A stretch of DNA of 39,421 bases from Dichotomicrobium sp964650735 (GCA_964650735.1 CAZYUT010000003.1:1-39421); one strand, 5' to 3'. Counted from the first letter of the stretch, positions 7,311 through 16,509 are shown. The notes: generated by a model not told the origin, from the letters alone. A program made the numbers and translations.

Positions 7311-7391
7311 GTCATTGCGAGCGAAGCGAAGCAATCCAGCCGCAGGTGCCGGTCCGCTGGATTGCGTCGGCCCTGCGGGCCTCGCAATGAC
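7311..7391. repeat. palindromic repeat copy C, inverted arm order
   Basis: An 81-base inverted repeat. Left arm (7311-7339): GTCATTGCGA, core GCGAAGC, GAAGCAATCCAG. Right arm read on the complement (7357-7391): GTCATTGCGA, core GGCCCGCAGGGCC (5-bp stem, GCA loop), GACGCAATCCAG. The spacer is 17 bases. Unlike copies A and B, the short-core arm is on the left. It occupies the 175-base gap between large terminase and portal. Confidence 0.93.
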
Positions 7392-7427
7392 TGGGGCGAA
7401 CTGATTTCGTCTATTCCGGAAATGCTC

Positions 7428-8783
7428 TCAGAAACTGCGCAGCCGCGGCGGCTTCGCCGTCCCGAGCATCAGATCGCTCAAGGCCCAGACCAGCGCATCG
7501 ACGCGGTCGGGGCTGCCCGCCTCCAGCCCGTCAGGACCGAAGGCGCACATCTCGTCTTCGAGCGCCGGGAAGCTGCCCGCGTGCGAAACCAGTCCGCGCT
7601 CGTAAAGTGCCGCGACCGGCTCGGCGCGCGCGTATTTGCCCCGGCCGGCGCGAACCTTGCGGATTGCCGCATGCGGCGCGACCTGCGCCAGCACATCCGT
7701 CACCAGTTCGCCGCCCTGATTGACTTCCGCGACGATGCGATCGGCCTCAAGACTGTCGTAAAGCCGCGCGACCGCGCCCGCCCAGACGGCGGGCCGCACG
7801 CCCTGCACCGTCGCATCGGCAAGCACATACGCGCGGCCATCCTCGCCGCGGCCCGCCGCGATGATCCCGCAGGCATCGGCGCGTTCGCCGCTGGTCACCG
7901 GCGGATCGACCGCCACCACGATGCGCGAAAGAGGGGGCGGCGATGTCACCCGCGCCCCCTCGATCGCGTCCCGCTGCCAGAGGCTGTCCGCGCGATCCTC
8001 AATAATCTCGCCATCAAGCTCCTGACGGCCGAGCCGCGTGCCCTGATAGCGTCCGACGATCGCGTCCAGGAAAGCCGGCGCGAGATTTGCTGCATTTGCA
8101 ATGGTCGCTGCGCGCGTCACGGCCGTTTTCGGATCGGCCAGAAGCCGCTTGATGAGCGGGATGGGGCGCGGCGTGGTCGTCACGACCTGGCGCGGGCGCT
8201 CGCCGAGGCGCAAGCCGAATTGCAGCATGTCCCAGGCCTGGTCCGGGCGCGGCCACTTGGCCAGCTCGTCGCACCATGCGGCATCGAACTGCGGGCCGCG
8301 CAGGCTGTCCGGGTCGCTGGCGGAGAACAGCCGGGCGCGCGCACCGTTGGGCCATTCCAACTCGTGCTTCGAGGTGGCGTAGCTGGGTCGCTCTTCTGGC
8401 GCATGAATGCTCATCAGGCCGGAAACACCTTCGACCATGACGGCGCGGGCATCATCAAGCGTGTCGGCGACAAGCGCGATCCGCCCGGCCGGCCGCTCGG
8501 CAAACGGCGCGCGCCCCAGCGCAACGCCGCGCACCCATTCCGCCCCAGCGCGCGTCTTCCCGCTGCCGCGCCCGCCGAGCAGGAGCCATGTTGTCCAAGG
8601 CCCGCCACCCTGCGCCGCACCGGGGGGAAGCTGATCGTCCCGCGCCCAGATTTGCCAGTCCTGCATCAGAAAGCGGATTTCACGGGCGCCGAGAGAGCTG
8701 ATGAAGGCTTCAAGCGCCGTGTTCGGCGCGCAGCCGCTCAAGGCGTCGCGCAAGGTCTTCGCGCAAGGCTCGCGCATCGGCAT
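7428..8783 (-). CDS. GTA large terminase, ATPase/nuclease (g2-like)
   Basis: A 451-residue packaging motor. Walker A is LLLGGRGSGKTRAGAEWVRG (near residues 67-86), Walker B/catalytic acid is FDAAWCDELAKW, and motif III is the TTTPRPIPLIKRL segment. The C-terminal nuclease has IVVAVDPPVTSGERADACGI, then ADRIVAEVNQGGELV and SPDRVDALVWALSDLM with the acidic residues expected of a RNase H-like nuclease. From ATG 8783 it overlaps the small terminase gene by 74 bases; another ATG is at 8777 and a TTG near 8741, so the exact start is uncertain. The portal follows after repeat copy C. Confidence 0.94.
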   Translation of the reverse strand: MPMREPCAKTLRDALSGCAPNTALEAFISSLGAREIRFLMQDWQIWARDDQLPPGAAQGGGPWTTWLLLGGRGSGKTRAGAEWVRGVALGRAPFAERPAGRIALVADTLDDARAVMVEGVSGLMSIHAPEERPSYATSKHELEWPNGARARLFSASDPDSLRGPQFDAAWCDELAKWPRPDQAWDMLQFGLRLGERPRQVVTTTPRPIPLIKRLLADPKTAVTRAATIANAANLAPAFLDAIVGRYQGTRLGRQELDGEIIEDRADSLWQRDAIEGARVTSPPPLSRIVVAVDPPVTSGERADACGIIAAGRGEDGRAYVLADATVQGVRPAVWAGAVARLYDSLEADRIVAEVNQGGELVTDVLAQVAPHAAIRKVRAGRGKYARAEPVAALYERGLVSHAGSFPALEDEMCAFGPDGLEAGSPDRVDALVWALSDLMLGTAKPPRLRSF

Positions 8784-9180
8784 TCAGATCGCGGTCGTTG
8801 TCCGACGCCGCGCCGGCCTTTTCGTCAAGCGCGCCAAGGCGCTCGAACAACCGCACCATTGTGTTGAGCGTGCGTGTGTCGCGTTCATGGTCCGCTGCTG
8901 ATTGCGCGCCTTTGGCGAGACGCGATTCGAATTCGCTCATGTTCTGCTCCAGGGCCTGATAAAGCCGGGCGATCAGCGCCTTTCGCGCCGTTTCAGGGCC
9001 GGGCAGGCGTTTGCGCCCGCTCGCCCGCCCGCGGCGCGGCGGCCAGCCCTGTTCCCGCGCCCGTGCATAAAGCGCGTGTTGCGTGATCCCGTATTGCGTA
9101 CAAATCTCTGCTACTTTCAGGTCGCCACGAGCATACGCCTCGGCAACAGCGCCCCAGTTTGGGGCAGCGTCGTCGTCCAT
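8710..9180 (-). CDS. GTA small terminase-like protein (g1-like)
   Basis: A 156-residue protein starting MDDDAAPNWGAVAEAYARGD. Residues 8-50 form a helix-turn-helix (WGAVAEAYARGDLKVAEICTQYGITQHALYARAREQGW), the DNA-recognition part of small terminases; the rest is charged helix suited to oligomerisation. ATG 9180 has GGA about 7 bases upstream; the frame continues upstream but with weaker context. It is the first gene of the GTA operon, downstream of a sigma70-like promoter. A general HTH regulator is possible, but its position directly before the large terminase argues for TerS. Confidence 0.82.
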   Translation of the reverse strand: MDDDAAPNWGAVAEAYARGDLKVAEICTQYGITQHALYARAREQGWPPRRGRASGRKRLPGPETARKALIARLYQALEQNMSEFESRLAKGAQSAADHERDTRTLNTMVRLFERLGALDEKAGAASDNDRDLNADARALREDLARRLERLRAEHGA

Positions 9181-9310
9181 TCGATTCCATAAATGGTGGA
9201 GACCAATCGCAAACATCAGACTTGGCTTACTGTTTGAAGCCCATCTGTCACACAAGACCATCAGCACTGTGTCAGCGCCCTGTCAGACGCAACTTTCGCG
9301 ATGTAGCATG

Positions 9311-9339
9311 AACCTACCAAAACAGCGGCGCGCTGTCAA
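9311..9339 (-). promoter_or_regulatory. predicted promoter of the GTA operon
   Basis: On the minus strand TTGACA (9339-9334), a 17-base spacer, then TAGGTT (9316-9311). This is a consensus -35 with a fair -10, in the 204-base gap before the small terminase gene, giving a leader of about 120 bases. In R. capsulatus the GTA promoter needs the activator GafA; I cannot recognise its site here. Confidence 0.5.
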
Positions 9340-9384
9340 TGCAAAAAACACGCATGAAGTGATTTTTATCACAAGAGGAGCGAT

Positions 9385-9903
9385 TCAGCGGCGTTTGCGT
9401 GTCCGCCGTTTGCCCGCTTGACGCATTGCGGCGCGGGCTTGTCGCGGGTTCATCGCGTAATCCTCATAGTTGCGGCCCGCCGCGCGTGTCTCGCTCAATG
9501 CGATGTGGCGCACCGAAATCCCTGCCTGATGCACGGTTTCCGGATCACCGGACCGCAACGGATGCCACCAATAAAGCGACTTACCCTGTGCGCGCAGGCG
9601 ATAGGCGCAGGTGTCGGGAAGCCAGTCCAGCGTGGCCGCGGTTTGCGTCGTCAACTGCACGCAATCAGGCACCTGGGCATGGCGGTTGGCATAATCGGCG
9701 CAGCGGCAGGCTCCAATGTCCAGCAAACGGCAGGCCAGCCGCGTGTCGATCCGTGCGCCGGTGTCCTCGTCCTCGAGCTTGATGAGACAACACTGCCCGC
9801 AGCCGTCGCACAACGCTTCCCACTCCTCATCGCTCAGCTCCTCAAGCGTCTTCGCTTCCCAAAATGGCGTGAGCGTTGATCCCGGGTGCGGCGCATCCAC
9901 CAT
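9385..9903 (-). CDS. YcgN-type cysteine cluster protein (UPF0260)
   Basis: A 172-residue protein starting MVDAPHPGSTLTPFWEAKTL. It follows the UPF0260/YkgJ-like pattern: WEALCDGCGQCCLIKLEDED (C32, C35, C38, C39), then CRLLDIGACRCADYANR, VPDCVQLT, and WLPDTCAYRL. The FWE.KTLEE.S.EEWEALCDGCG.CC opening is diagnostic. The cysteines are likely metal or Fe-S ligands; the cellular role is not established. The C-terminus is very basic (KRRTRKRR). It sits upstream of the GTA operon on the same strand but has 204 bases of separation with a promoter in between, so it is probably a chromosomal neighbour and not GTA. Confidence 0.9.
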   Translation of the reverse strand: MVDAPHPGSTLTPFWEAKTLEELSDEEWEALCDGCGQCCLIKLEDEDTGARIDTRLACRLLDIGACRCADYANRHAQVPDCVQLTTQTAATLDWLPDTCAYRLRAQGKSLYWWHPLRSGDPETVHQAGISVRHIALSETRAAGRNYEDYAMNPRQARAAMRQAGKRRTRKRR

Positions 9904-9954
9904 AGCTTATCCCTGCGCGGGCCCAATGGGCGGGATTATCGGCAGTTCGGTCTT

Positions 9955-9982
9955 TTGTTTACCGCTTCATTCACAGTATAAA
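9955..9982 (+). promoter_or_regulatory. predicted promoter of the penicillin-binding protein gene
   Basis: TTGTTT (9955-9960), a 16-base spacer and TATAAA (9977-9982) in the divergent gap, 42 bases before the GTG start at 10024. The -10 is near consensus in an otherwise GC-rich context. A promoter for the divergent YcgN gene must also lie in this interval but I cannot pick it out. Confidence 0.4.
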
Positions 9983-10023
9983 GCCTACAGCTTCTTGGCA
10001 AACAGCAACCGGATCGGACACCC

Positions 10024-12195
10024 GTGCGCGACTGGATCTTCAAGCCGAATCGTCGAAGCCGCCTTGTTGACTGGTGGGCGCTGGACGCCTGGGTCGACTC
10101 GAGCATCTACGCTTTGTGGATGAGGCTGAAGGATGTCTGGGCGGCCTACTCCAACTTCTTCGGCCGGTTTCACGTCTCTGGCATGCGCAAGATCGCGGCC
10201 GAGATCGGCTCCGAAGGCGCGACGCTCTCCGTGCTCGGCCTTGCGGTGCTCTTGTCCTTTGCGATCCCCGCGATCGAGAGCACCAACAAGGCCGGCTGGC
10301 GCACCGCGTCGCAATACAGCGTCACGTTCCTCGACCGATATGGCAACGAGATCGGCAAGCGCGGGATCCTGTTCTCCGACGCGGTCCCGCTCGAAGAGAT
10401 CCCGGACCATCTGATCAAGGCCGTGCTGGCCACTGAGGACCGCCGCTTCTTCGAGCATTTCGGGCTGGACGTCATTGGCACGTTCCGCGCGCTGCGCGCA
10501 AACATCGAGGCGAATGATGTGGTCCAGGGGGGCAGCTCGCTGAGCCAGCAGCTCGCCAAGAATCTTTTCCTGTCCTCCGACCGCACGATCGAGCGCAAGA
10601 TCAACGAGGCGTTCCTCGCGTTGTGGCTCGAAGCCCGCCTGACAAAACGGGAGATACTGAAGCTCTACCTGGACCGCGCCTATCTCGGCGGCGGCGCTTT
10701 CGGGGTGGAAGCCGCCTCGCAGTATTATTTCGGCAAGTCTGTGCGCGAGATCAATCTAGCAGAGGCCGCAATGCTCGCCGGGCTGTTCAAGGCGCCCTCA
10801 AGCTTCGCGCCGCACAACAACCGCGCCGCCTCGCTTTTGCGCGCAAATACCGTGCTGTCGAACATGGTCGATGCCGGCTTCATGACCGAGGGCCAAGTCC
10901 ACGGTGCGCGCCTCAACCCGGCTCAGGTTGTTGACAGGACGGATCACTCCAGCCCGGACTACTTCTTGGACTATGCGTTCGAGGAGGTGCAGCGTCTCAT
11001 GCGGGGCAAGGATGAATACGTCCTGATCGCGCGCACCACTGTCGATCCCGAATTGCAGAAATTCGCCGACGAGTCCGTGACCAGTACGCTTGATCAGTAC
11101 GGGCGGGCGCGCCGGGCGCAACAGGCTGCGCTGGTGTCCATGGAGACTGACGGGGCGGTGCGCGCGCTCGTGGGCGGGCGCGATTATGGTGAGAGCCAGT
11201 TCAATCGCGCTACCGCCGCGCTCCGCCAGCCAGGCTCGTCCTTCAAGGCTTACGTCTATCTGACGGCGCTGCAGCACGGCTACAATCCGCGTTCGCGTGT
11301 CGTAGACAGCCCGGTCTATTGCGGGCGCTGGTCACCGAAGAACTACTCTGGCGGCTACAGCGGCGCGATGAGCCTGGAGCGCGCGCTCGCCAAGTCCATC
11401 AACACCATCGCGGTGAAGCTCTCGCTCGAGGTCGGCCGCGAAAAGGTGCTCGAGAATCTTCAGGAGATGGGCATCGAGGGACCCCGCGCAAGTTGCTCGA
11501 TGGCGCTGGGCGATGTGGGCATCACTCCTCTGAGCCACACCGCCGGTTATGCGCACTTCGCCAATGGCGGCAAGCGCGTGCGCCCTTATGGGGTTACCGA
11601 AATCCGCACTGAATCAGGCGAGGTCGTCTATGATCGCGACCGGGACGAGCCGGAGCCGCCGCAGATTTTCGAGCGCGAGAAGATCGAACAGCTCAACCGA
11701 ATGCTCGCTAGCGTGGTGACCGCAGGCACGGGCGGCCGCGCCAGCCTGGACTTCACCCACGTCGCCGGCAAGACTGGCACCAGTTCCAGCTACCGCGATG
11801 CCTGGTTCATGGGCTTCACTGGCAAATACGTGACCGGCGTATGGTTTGGCAACGACAGCTACCGGCCGATGGGCCGGGTCACCGGCGGCAACCTGCCCGC
11901 GATGACATGGAAGGCCTACATGGACAAGGCCCATGCCAACTATGACATCCCGACGATCCCGGGGCTGGACCCGCATCCTGTACAGATCGAGACGCGCCAG
12001 CGCCTGGCCCAGCTTCAGGCCGAAGACCCCACGCTCGGACGCACCGAGCGCGCTACACGCAGCATGCCAGAGGGGACGCGGGTCATGCTCGAAAATCTGA
12101 TCGAGATGTTCAACGACGCTGTGGGCGCGACGCCGGACCGTGAAGCCGGGGCGGAAGACGATCTGGAAACGCCCAAGCGCGAGGCGCGACTTTAG
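10024..12195 (+). CDS. class A penicillin-binding protein (PBP1A family)
   Basis: A 723-residue bifunctional peptidoglycan synthase. A cytoplasmic N-terminus of about 65 residues (DAWVDSSIYALW, GMRKIAAEIGSEGATLS) precedes one membrane segment (about 68-84). The GT51 glycosyltransferase has LATEDRRFFEHFGLDV (E138) and QGGSSLSQQLAKNLFL. The transpeptidase has S405-x-x-K408 (SSFK), S458-I-N460 and K583-T-G585. It polymerises and cross-links glycan strands in the periplasm. The start is GTG at 10024; no stronger upstream start is in frame. The N-terminal region resembles alphaproteobacterial PBPs of this class. A DUF1214 gene follows by 49 bases. Confidence 0.94.
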   Translation: MRDWIFKPNRRSRLVDWWALDAWVDSSIYALWMRLKDVWAAYSNFFGRFHVSGMRKIAAEIGSEGATLSVLGLAVLLSFAIPAIESTNKAGWRTASQYSVTFLDRYGNEIGKRGILFSDAVPLEEIPDHLIKAVLATEDRRFFEHFGLDVIGTFRALRANIEANDVVQGGSSLSQQLAKNLFLSSDRTIERKINEAFLALWLEARLTKREILKLYLDRAYLGGGAFGVEAASQYYFGKSVREINLAEAAMLAGLFKAPSSFAPHNNRAASLLRANTVLSNMVDAGFMTEGQVHGARLNPAQVVDRTDHSSPDYFLDYAFEEVQRLMRGKDEYVLIARTTVDPELQKFADESVTSTLDQYGRARRAQQAALVSMETDGAVRALVGGRDYGESQFNRATAALRQPGSSFKAYVYLTALQHGYNPRSRVVDSPVYCGRWSPKNYSGGYSGAMSLERALAKSINTIAVKLSLEVGREKVLENLQEMGIEGPRASCSMALGDVGITPLSHTAGYAHFANGGKRVRPYGVTEIRTESGEVVYDRDRDEPEPPQIFEREKIEQLNRMLASVVTAGTGGRASLDFTHVAGKTGTSSSYRDAWFMGFTGKYVTGVWFGNDSYRPMGRVTGGNLPAMTWKAYMDKAHANYDIPTIPGLDPHPVQIETRQRLAQLQAEDPTLGRTERATRSMPEGTRVMLENLIEMFNDAVGATPDREAGAEDDLETPKREARL

Positions 12196-12244
12196 CGGCA
12201 CGAGACCCCTTGCGTGACGGGGCACGAAGAAGAACCGAAGTATC

Positions 12245-12829
12245 GTGAACCTGATTCTGAACTTCGCCGTTTTCACAGCCATCGCGCTGGCCATCGGCCT
12301 TGGCTCCGCCTGGCATATGGTCGAGCAGGGCTCGGCGCTAACAACTTTGCGCCACGGCCCCTGGACTGCCTGGTACGCCGCTGGCGAGCCGGACGCCGAT
12401 CCATATACGAAAGCCCGGGTGGCGCGCACAGGCCGGCTGCCAATCGTCTCTACCACAGCAATGGAATTCGTCGCGCGGACCGATCAAGAGGGCGAGCCGC
12501 TGGAGTCCGGCTGCCACTACCGCGTGCGTGTACCCGAAGTGCCCGCGCTTTGGTGGAGCCTTGCGCTTTATGACGGCGAGGGCAGGCTGATCGCAAACCC
12601 TGCGGACCGGCATGCCTTTTCCAGCAAGACAGTCATGCCAGGCAGCGGAGGCGCGACGCTGATCGTCCTTGCGCCGACGCCGCGCGCTGGCTACTGGCTG
12701 CCGACGGGGAAAGATCGGAACCTAATGGTGGTCTTCCGGGTCTTCCGCCCCTTCGAGACCGCTGACATCGCCAGCGGCGAAATGCCGGTCGAAATCCTCC
12801 CGCAAATCGAACGGGTGGACTGCGCATGA
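12245..12829 (+). CDS. DUF1214 domain protein
   Basis: A 194-residue protein starting (GTG) MNLILNFAVFTAIALAIGLG: an N-terminal membrane segment/signal anchor at residues 3-22, then LRHGPWTAWYAAGEPDADPYTKARVARTGRLPI, the DUF1214 hallmark, and the LYDGEGRLIANPADRHAFSS and NLMVVFRVFRP segments. DUF1214 proteins are usually paired with DUF1254; here the DUF1254 gene overlaps by ATGA. Their biochemical function is unknown to me. It should face the periplasm. The GTG start has little ribosome-site support, so coupling to the upstream penicillin-binding protein transcript is likely. Confidence 0.87.
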   Translation: MNLILNFAVFTAIALAIGLGSAWHMVEQGSALTTLRHGPWTAWYAAGEPDADPYTKARVARTGRLPIVSTTAMEFVARTDQEGEPLESGCHYRVRVPEVPALWWSLALYDGEGRLIANPADRHAFSSKTVMPGSGGATLIVLAPTPRAGYWLPTGKDRNLMVVFRVFRPFETADIASGEMPVEILPQIERVDCA

Positions 12830-13479
12830 AAATCTCGTGGTTCACCATTGCCTCGGGCCTCGTCGCCGCCGGCGTCATCCACATCGCAGCGGTGCTCGGC
12901 GCGCCTTATCTCGCCCGGCAGGATGCGTGGGGGCGGCTCGGACAAGTCACCGAGCTGAACCAAGTCTACGTCATGCCTCCCGGGGCGCCGGAGGTGATCC
13001 CGCTGCCGCTGGCCGCGCCGGATGTCGGCTACGCTTTCTGCCGCTTCGATTTGAGCGATGGCAACGTCGTCTTTGAGTCGCCGGTGTCCAGCCCGATCTG
13101 GAGCACAGCCATCCACACCCGCCACGGCACGAACTTCTATGTCATCAGCGGCGCAGACATTCAACGCGACCGTATCCGGATGCTGCTGGTCCCGCGCGAG
13201 CGCCTCGCATTGGAGGCGAGCGCCGAAATCACCGCCCGCGGCGAGGAGCAGATCATTGTCATCAGCCCGGAGATGCAAGGGACGATCACCGTGCGTGTGC
13301 CCAACCCAGGCAAGCCCTTCACGCAGCGAACCATCGCGGCCCTGCAAGCGGCGCAATGCGGTCCGGAGGAGCAGATCGACCTCGCGCCGGAGCGCAAGCA
13401 GACCCCGCCGGGCTTCCCGCCGCTGCCCGCGCCGCGCGTGCCCGCGATCATGACGCTCAGCGGCGGCATCATCAATTAG
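12826..13479 (+). CDS. DUF1254 domain protein
   Basis: A 217-residue protein starting MKISWFTIASGLVAAGVIHI, with an N-terminal membrane anchor (about 5-26). The DUF1254-type body includes YAFCRFDLSDGNVVFESPV and FYVISGADIQRDRIRMLLV. Its ATG overlaps the DUF1214 stop (ATGA), so the two are translationally coupled, which is the common arrangement in alphaproteobacteria. The C-terminal third (PGFPPLPAPRVPAIMTLSGG) is proline-rich. Role unknown; likely an envelope complex with the DUF1214 partner. Confidence 0.85.
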   Translation: MKISWFTIASGLVAAGVIHIAAVLGAPYLARQDAWGRLGQVTELNQVYVMPPGAPEVIPLPLAAPDVGYAFCRFDLSDGNVVFESPVSSPIWSTAIHTRHGTNFYVISGADIQRDRIRMLLVPRERLALEASAEITARGEEQIIVISPEMQGTITVRVPNPGKPFTQRTIAALQAAQCGPEEQIDLAPERKQTPPGFPPLPAPRVPAIMTLSGGIIN

Positions 13480-13486
13480 GGAACGC

Positions 13487-14050
13487 ATGGGAACCGGGTC
13501 GCGCATACGGTGGTGGCACATCGCGGGCGCGTTGGCATTGGTGGCGCTGCTCGACGTGTACGAACTGGCCTTCACGATCCCGGTGCTGACAGCGATCGCT
13601 GATGCCCCTATCTTCGACATGCGTGTGGGCGGCTACACTCACGGCGAAGCAGCTGCGTATCTGGAAGCACTCGGCGCGGAGGGGCGCTGGTTCTATTTCA
13701 CCCGCCATGTGAGCGCCGACACCGCGCTTGCAATCGTCGAGGCCGTAGCGATCATCCTCATCATCCTGCGCGTCACGCGGCCAGGCGCGCGCTTCTCGGT
13801 CCAGGTGCCGCGCGCTGGCAGACTCACCATGCTCGCAGCGCCCCTGCTCATGCTGATTTTCGATGTGGGAGAGAATGTACTTGTCGCGCAGATGCTGCTA
13901 ACCGCCGCGCCCGTGCCAACGCAGGTCGCCGCCGCCTCGATGCTGACGCAGGCCAAATGGGTCGCAATCTCGCTGGCGATCGCCTTGGCCATCGTGCTGC
14001 CCTGCGCGGCTTGGATACATGGCCGCCGGCGCACGGTCACGGCTCAATAG
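13487..14050 (+). CDS. four-helix membrane protein, function unknown
   Basis: A 187-residue protein starting MGTGSRIRWWHIAGALALVA, 7 bases after the DUF1254 stop. Hydrophobic segments lie at about 12-33, 80-97 (TALAIVEAVAIILIILRV), 108-128 (LTMLAAPLLMLIFDVGENVLV) and 152-175. Between helices 1 and 2 is a roughly 45-residue soluble loop (DAPIFDMRVGGYTHGEAAAYLEALG). I do not recognise the family. The spacing suggests it is the last gene of the PBP-DUF1214-DUF1254 transcript. Its stop overlaps the convergent threonine dehydratase stop by 7 bases. Confidence 0.78.
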   Translation: MGTGSRIRWWHIAGALALVALLDVYELAFTIPVLTAIADAPIFDMRVGGYTHGEAAAYLEALGAEGRWFYFTRHVSADTALAIVEAVAIILIILRVTRPGARFSVQVPRAGRLTMLAAPLLMLIFDVGENVLVAQMLLTAAPVPTQVAAASMLTQAKWVAISLAIALAIVLPCAAWIHGRRRTVTAQ

Positions 14051-15306
14051 TTGCCGAACTCCCACCCCGTCGGGTCGCCCAGCCGCTCCACCTTGTAGCC
14101 AAGCTCCTCGATCTGCGCCATCAGCTTTTCTGCATGCGCGCGGTCCTTGGTCTCGGCACAGATGTCGAGGATCGCCCCCTTAACTGGCACGTTAAGGAAC
14201 ATCCGCCGGTGCGTGACTTCCAGAATGTTGGCTTTGTTGCGCCCGAAGCAGGCCGTGATCTGCGCGAGCACCCCAGGCTGATCAGGGATGGTGATGCGCA
14301 CCGAGAGAATTTTGCCGTCGCGCTCCAGCCCGCGCACCATGATCGAGGCAAGCATGCGCGGATCGATATTTCCGCCGCACAGCACCAGACCAACCTTGCG
14401 GCCCCTAAAGCGCCCGGGGTCGCTCATCACCGCCGCTAAGCCGGCCGCGCCCGCGCCTTCGGCCATCGTCTTCTGGTCGGCCGCGTAAGCGCATATGGCC
14501 TTTTCGATCGCCTCTTCGGACACCAGGACGATGTCGGAGACCAGCCGGGCGACGATCGGCTTGGTGTATTCGCCAGGCACCTTCACCGCGATCCCTTCCG
14601 CAAGCGTCGGGCCGCCGAACTTCGGCGCGGCGCCGCGCAGCGCACAGTACATCGAGGGGAACGACTCGACTTCCGCGCCGATGATCTCGATGTCCGGGCG
14701 CGCATCCTTGAGCGCGATCGCAGTGCCGGAAATCAGCCCGCCGCCGCCGATCGGGATCACCACACAGTCCAGTTCCGGCTGATCATCCAGGATTTCCAGC
14801 CCGACCGTACCCTGCCCCGCTATCACATGAGGGTCGTCATAGGGGTGAACCAGCGTCAGCCCCTCTTCGGCGGCCAGGCGTTCGGTCTCCTCGCGCGCGT
14901 CATTGAGCGTCTCGCCGGCGAGGATCACCCGCCCGCCCAGCGCCTCGGTGTTGCCGACCTTCACGAAGGGCGTGCCCTCCGGCATGATGATTGTCGCCGG
15001 GATCCCCAGCCGGCGCGCATGGAACGCCACCGCCTGCGCGTGATTGCCCGCCGACATGGTGATAACGCCGCGCGCGCGCTGCTCATCGCTCAGCGACATC
15101 ATCTTCACCAGCGCGCCCCGGTCCTTGAACGAGCCAGTCGCCTGCAGGTTCTCGTATTTGACGAAGATATCCGCGCCGCAGCGGTCCGAGAGCCGGGGCG
15201 CTGCGATCATGGGCGTGCGCAGCACATTGCCCCGCAAGACGTCCCGGGACGCACGAATATCCGCAACCGTGACGGCGATATCCTCGGCCGTTGCCGTCTC
15301 TGCCAT
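14044..15306 (-). CDS. threonine ammonia-lyase with ACT domain
   Basis: A 420-residue PLP enzyme starting MAETATAEDIAVTVADIRAS. It converts L-threonine to 2-oxobutanoate and ammonia. The PLP lysine is K61 in NLQATGSFKDRGA; ITMSAGNHAQAVAFHARRLG and the phosphate loop IPIGGGGLISGTAIALKD are present. Residues about 330-420 form one ACT domain (ILSVRITIPDQPGVLAQITACFGRN). A single C-terminal ACT of this length is the TdcB/'biodegradative-like' type and not the long IlvA type with two ACT-like regions, so feedback behaviour cannot be assumed. ATG 15306 lies 31 bases after the hemB stop, so hemB and this gene are probably co-transcribed. Confidence 0.93.
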   Translation of the reverse strand: MAETATAEDIAVTVADIRASRDVLRGNVLRTPMIAAPRLSDRCGADIFVKYENLQATGSFKDRGALVKMMSLSDEQRARGVITMSAGNHAQAVAFHARRLGIPATIIMPEGTPFVKVGNTEALGGRVILAGETLNDAREETERLAAEEGLTLVHPYDDPHVIAGQGTVGLEILDDQPELDCVVIPIGGGGLISGTAIALKDARPDIEIIGAEVESFPSMYCALRGAAPKFGGPTLAEGIAVKVPGEYTKPIVARLVSDIVLVSEEAIEKAICAYAADQKTMAEGAGAAGLAAVMSDPGRFRGRKVGLVLCGGNIDPRMLASIMVRGLERDGKILSVRITIPDQPGVLAQITACFGRNKANILEVTHRRMFLNVPVKGAILDICAETKDRAHAEKLMAQIEELGYKVERLGDPTGWEFGNY

Positions 15307-15337
15307 GGCTGCTTCTCCCGGCGATTGTAAGCAGGCG

Positions 15338-16408
<1,071 letters not shown>

Positions 16409-16492
16409 GGGATAAACACTGCCAATTATTGAGCCAGAGCAAGAGATAAGCGCGATTGGTAGCATCCCACGCCCAGGCGCGCAAACAAAGAT

Positions 16493-16509
16493 GCGACAAA
16501 TTGCGTCGC
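16493..16509 (-). terminator. possible weak terminator after lutC
   Basis: On the minus strand GCGAC, a 7-base loop and GTCGC are followed by ATCTTTGTTTG, 8 bases after the lutC stop. The stem is short and the T-tract is broken, so this is tentative. Confidence 0.3.

Noticed and set aside
2157..7391. CRISPR array
   Set aside because: The three repeats are kilobases apart, palindromic and separated by genes.
7251..8867. A 538-codon open frame on the plus strand
   Set aside because: It lies antisense to the large terminase and portal start and has the arginine-rich composition of a high-GC shadow frame; the minus-strand frame carries Walker and nuclease motifs.
1..9180. Active prophage
   Set aside because: The gene order and small gene sizes fit a GTA; there is no integrase, repressor, replication or lysis gene and no attachment site within view. 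The left part is outside the window, so this is not absolute.
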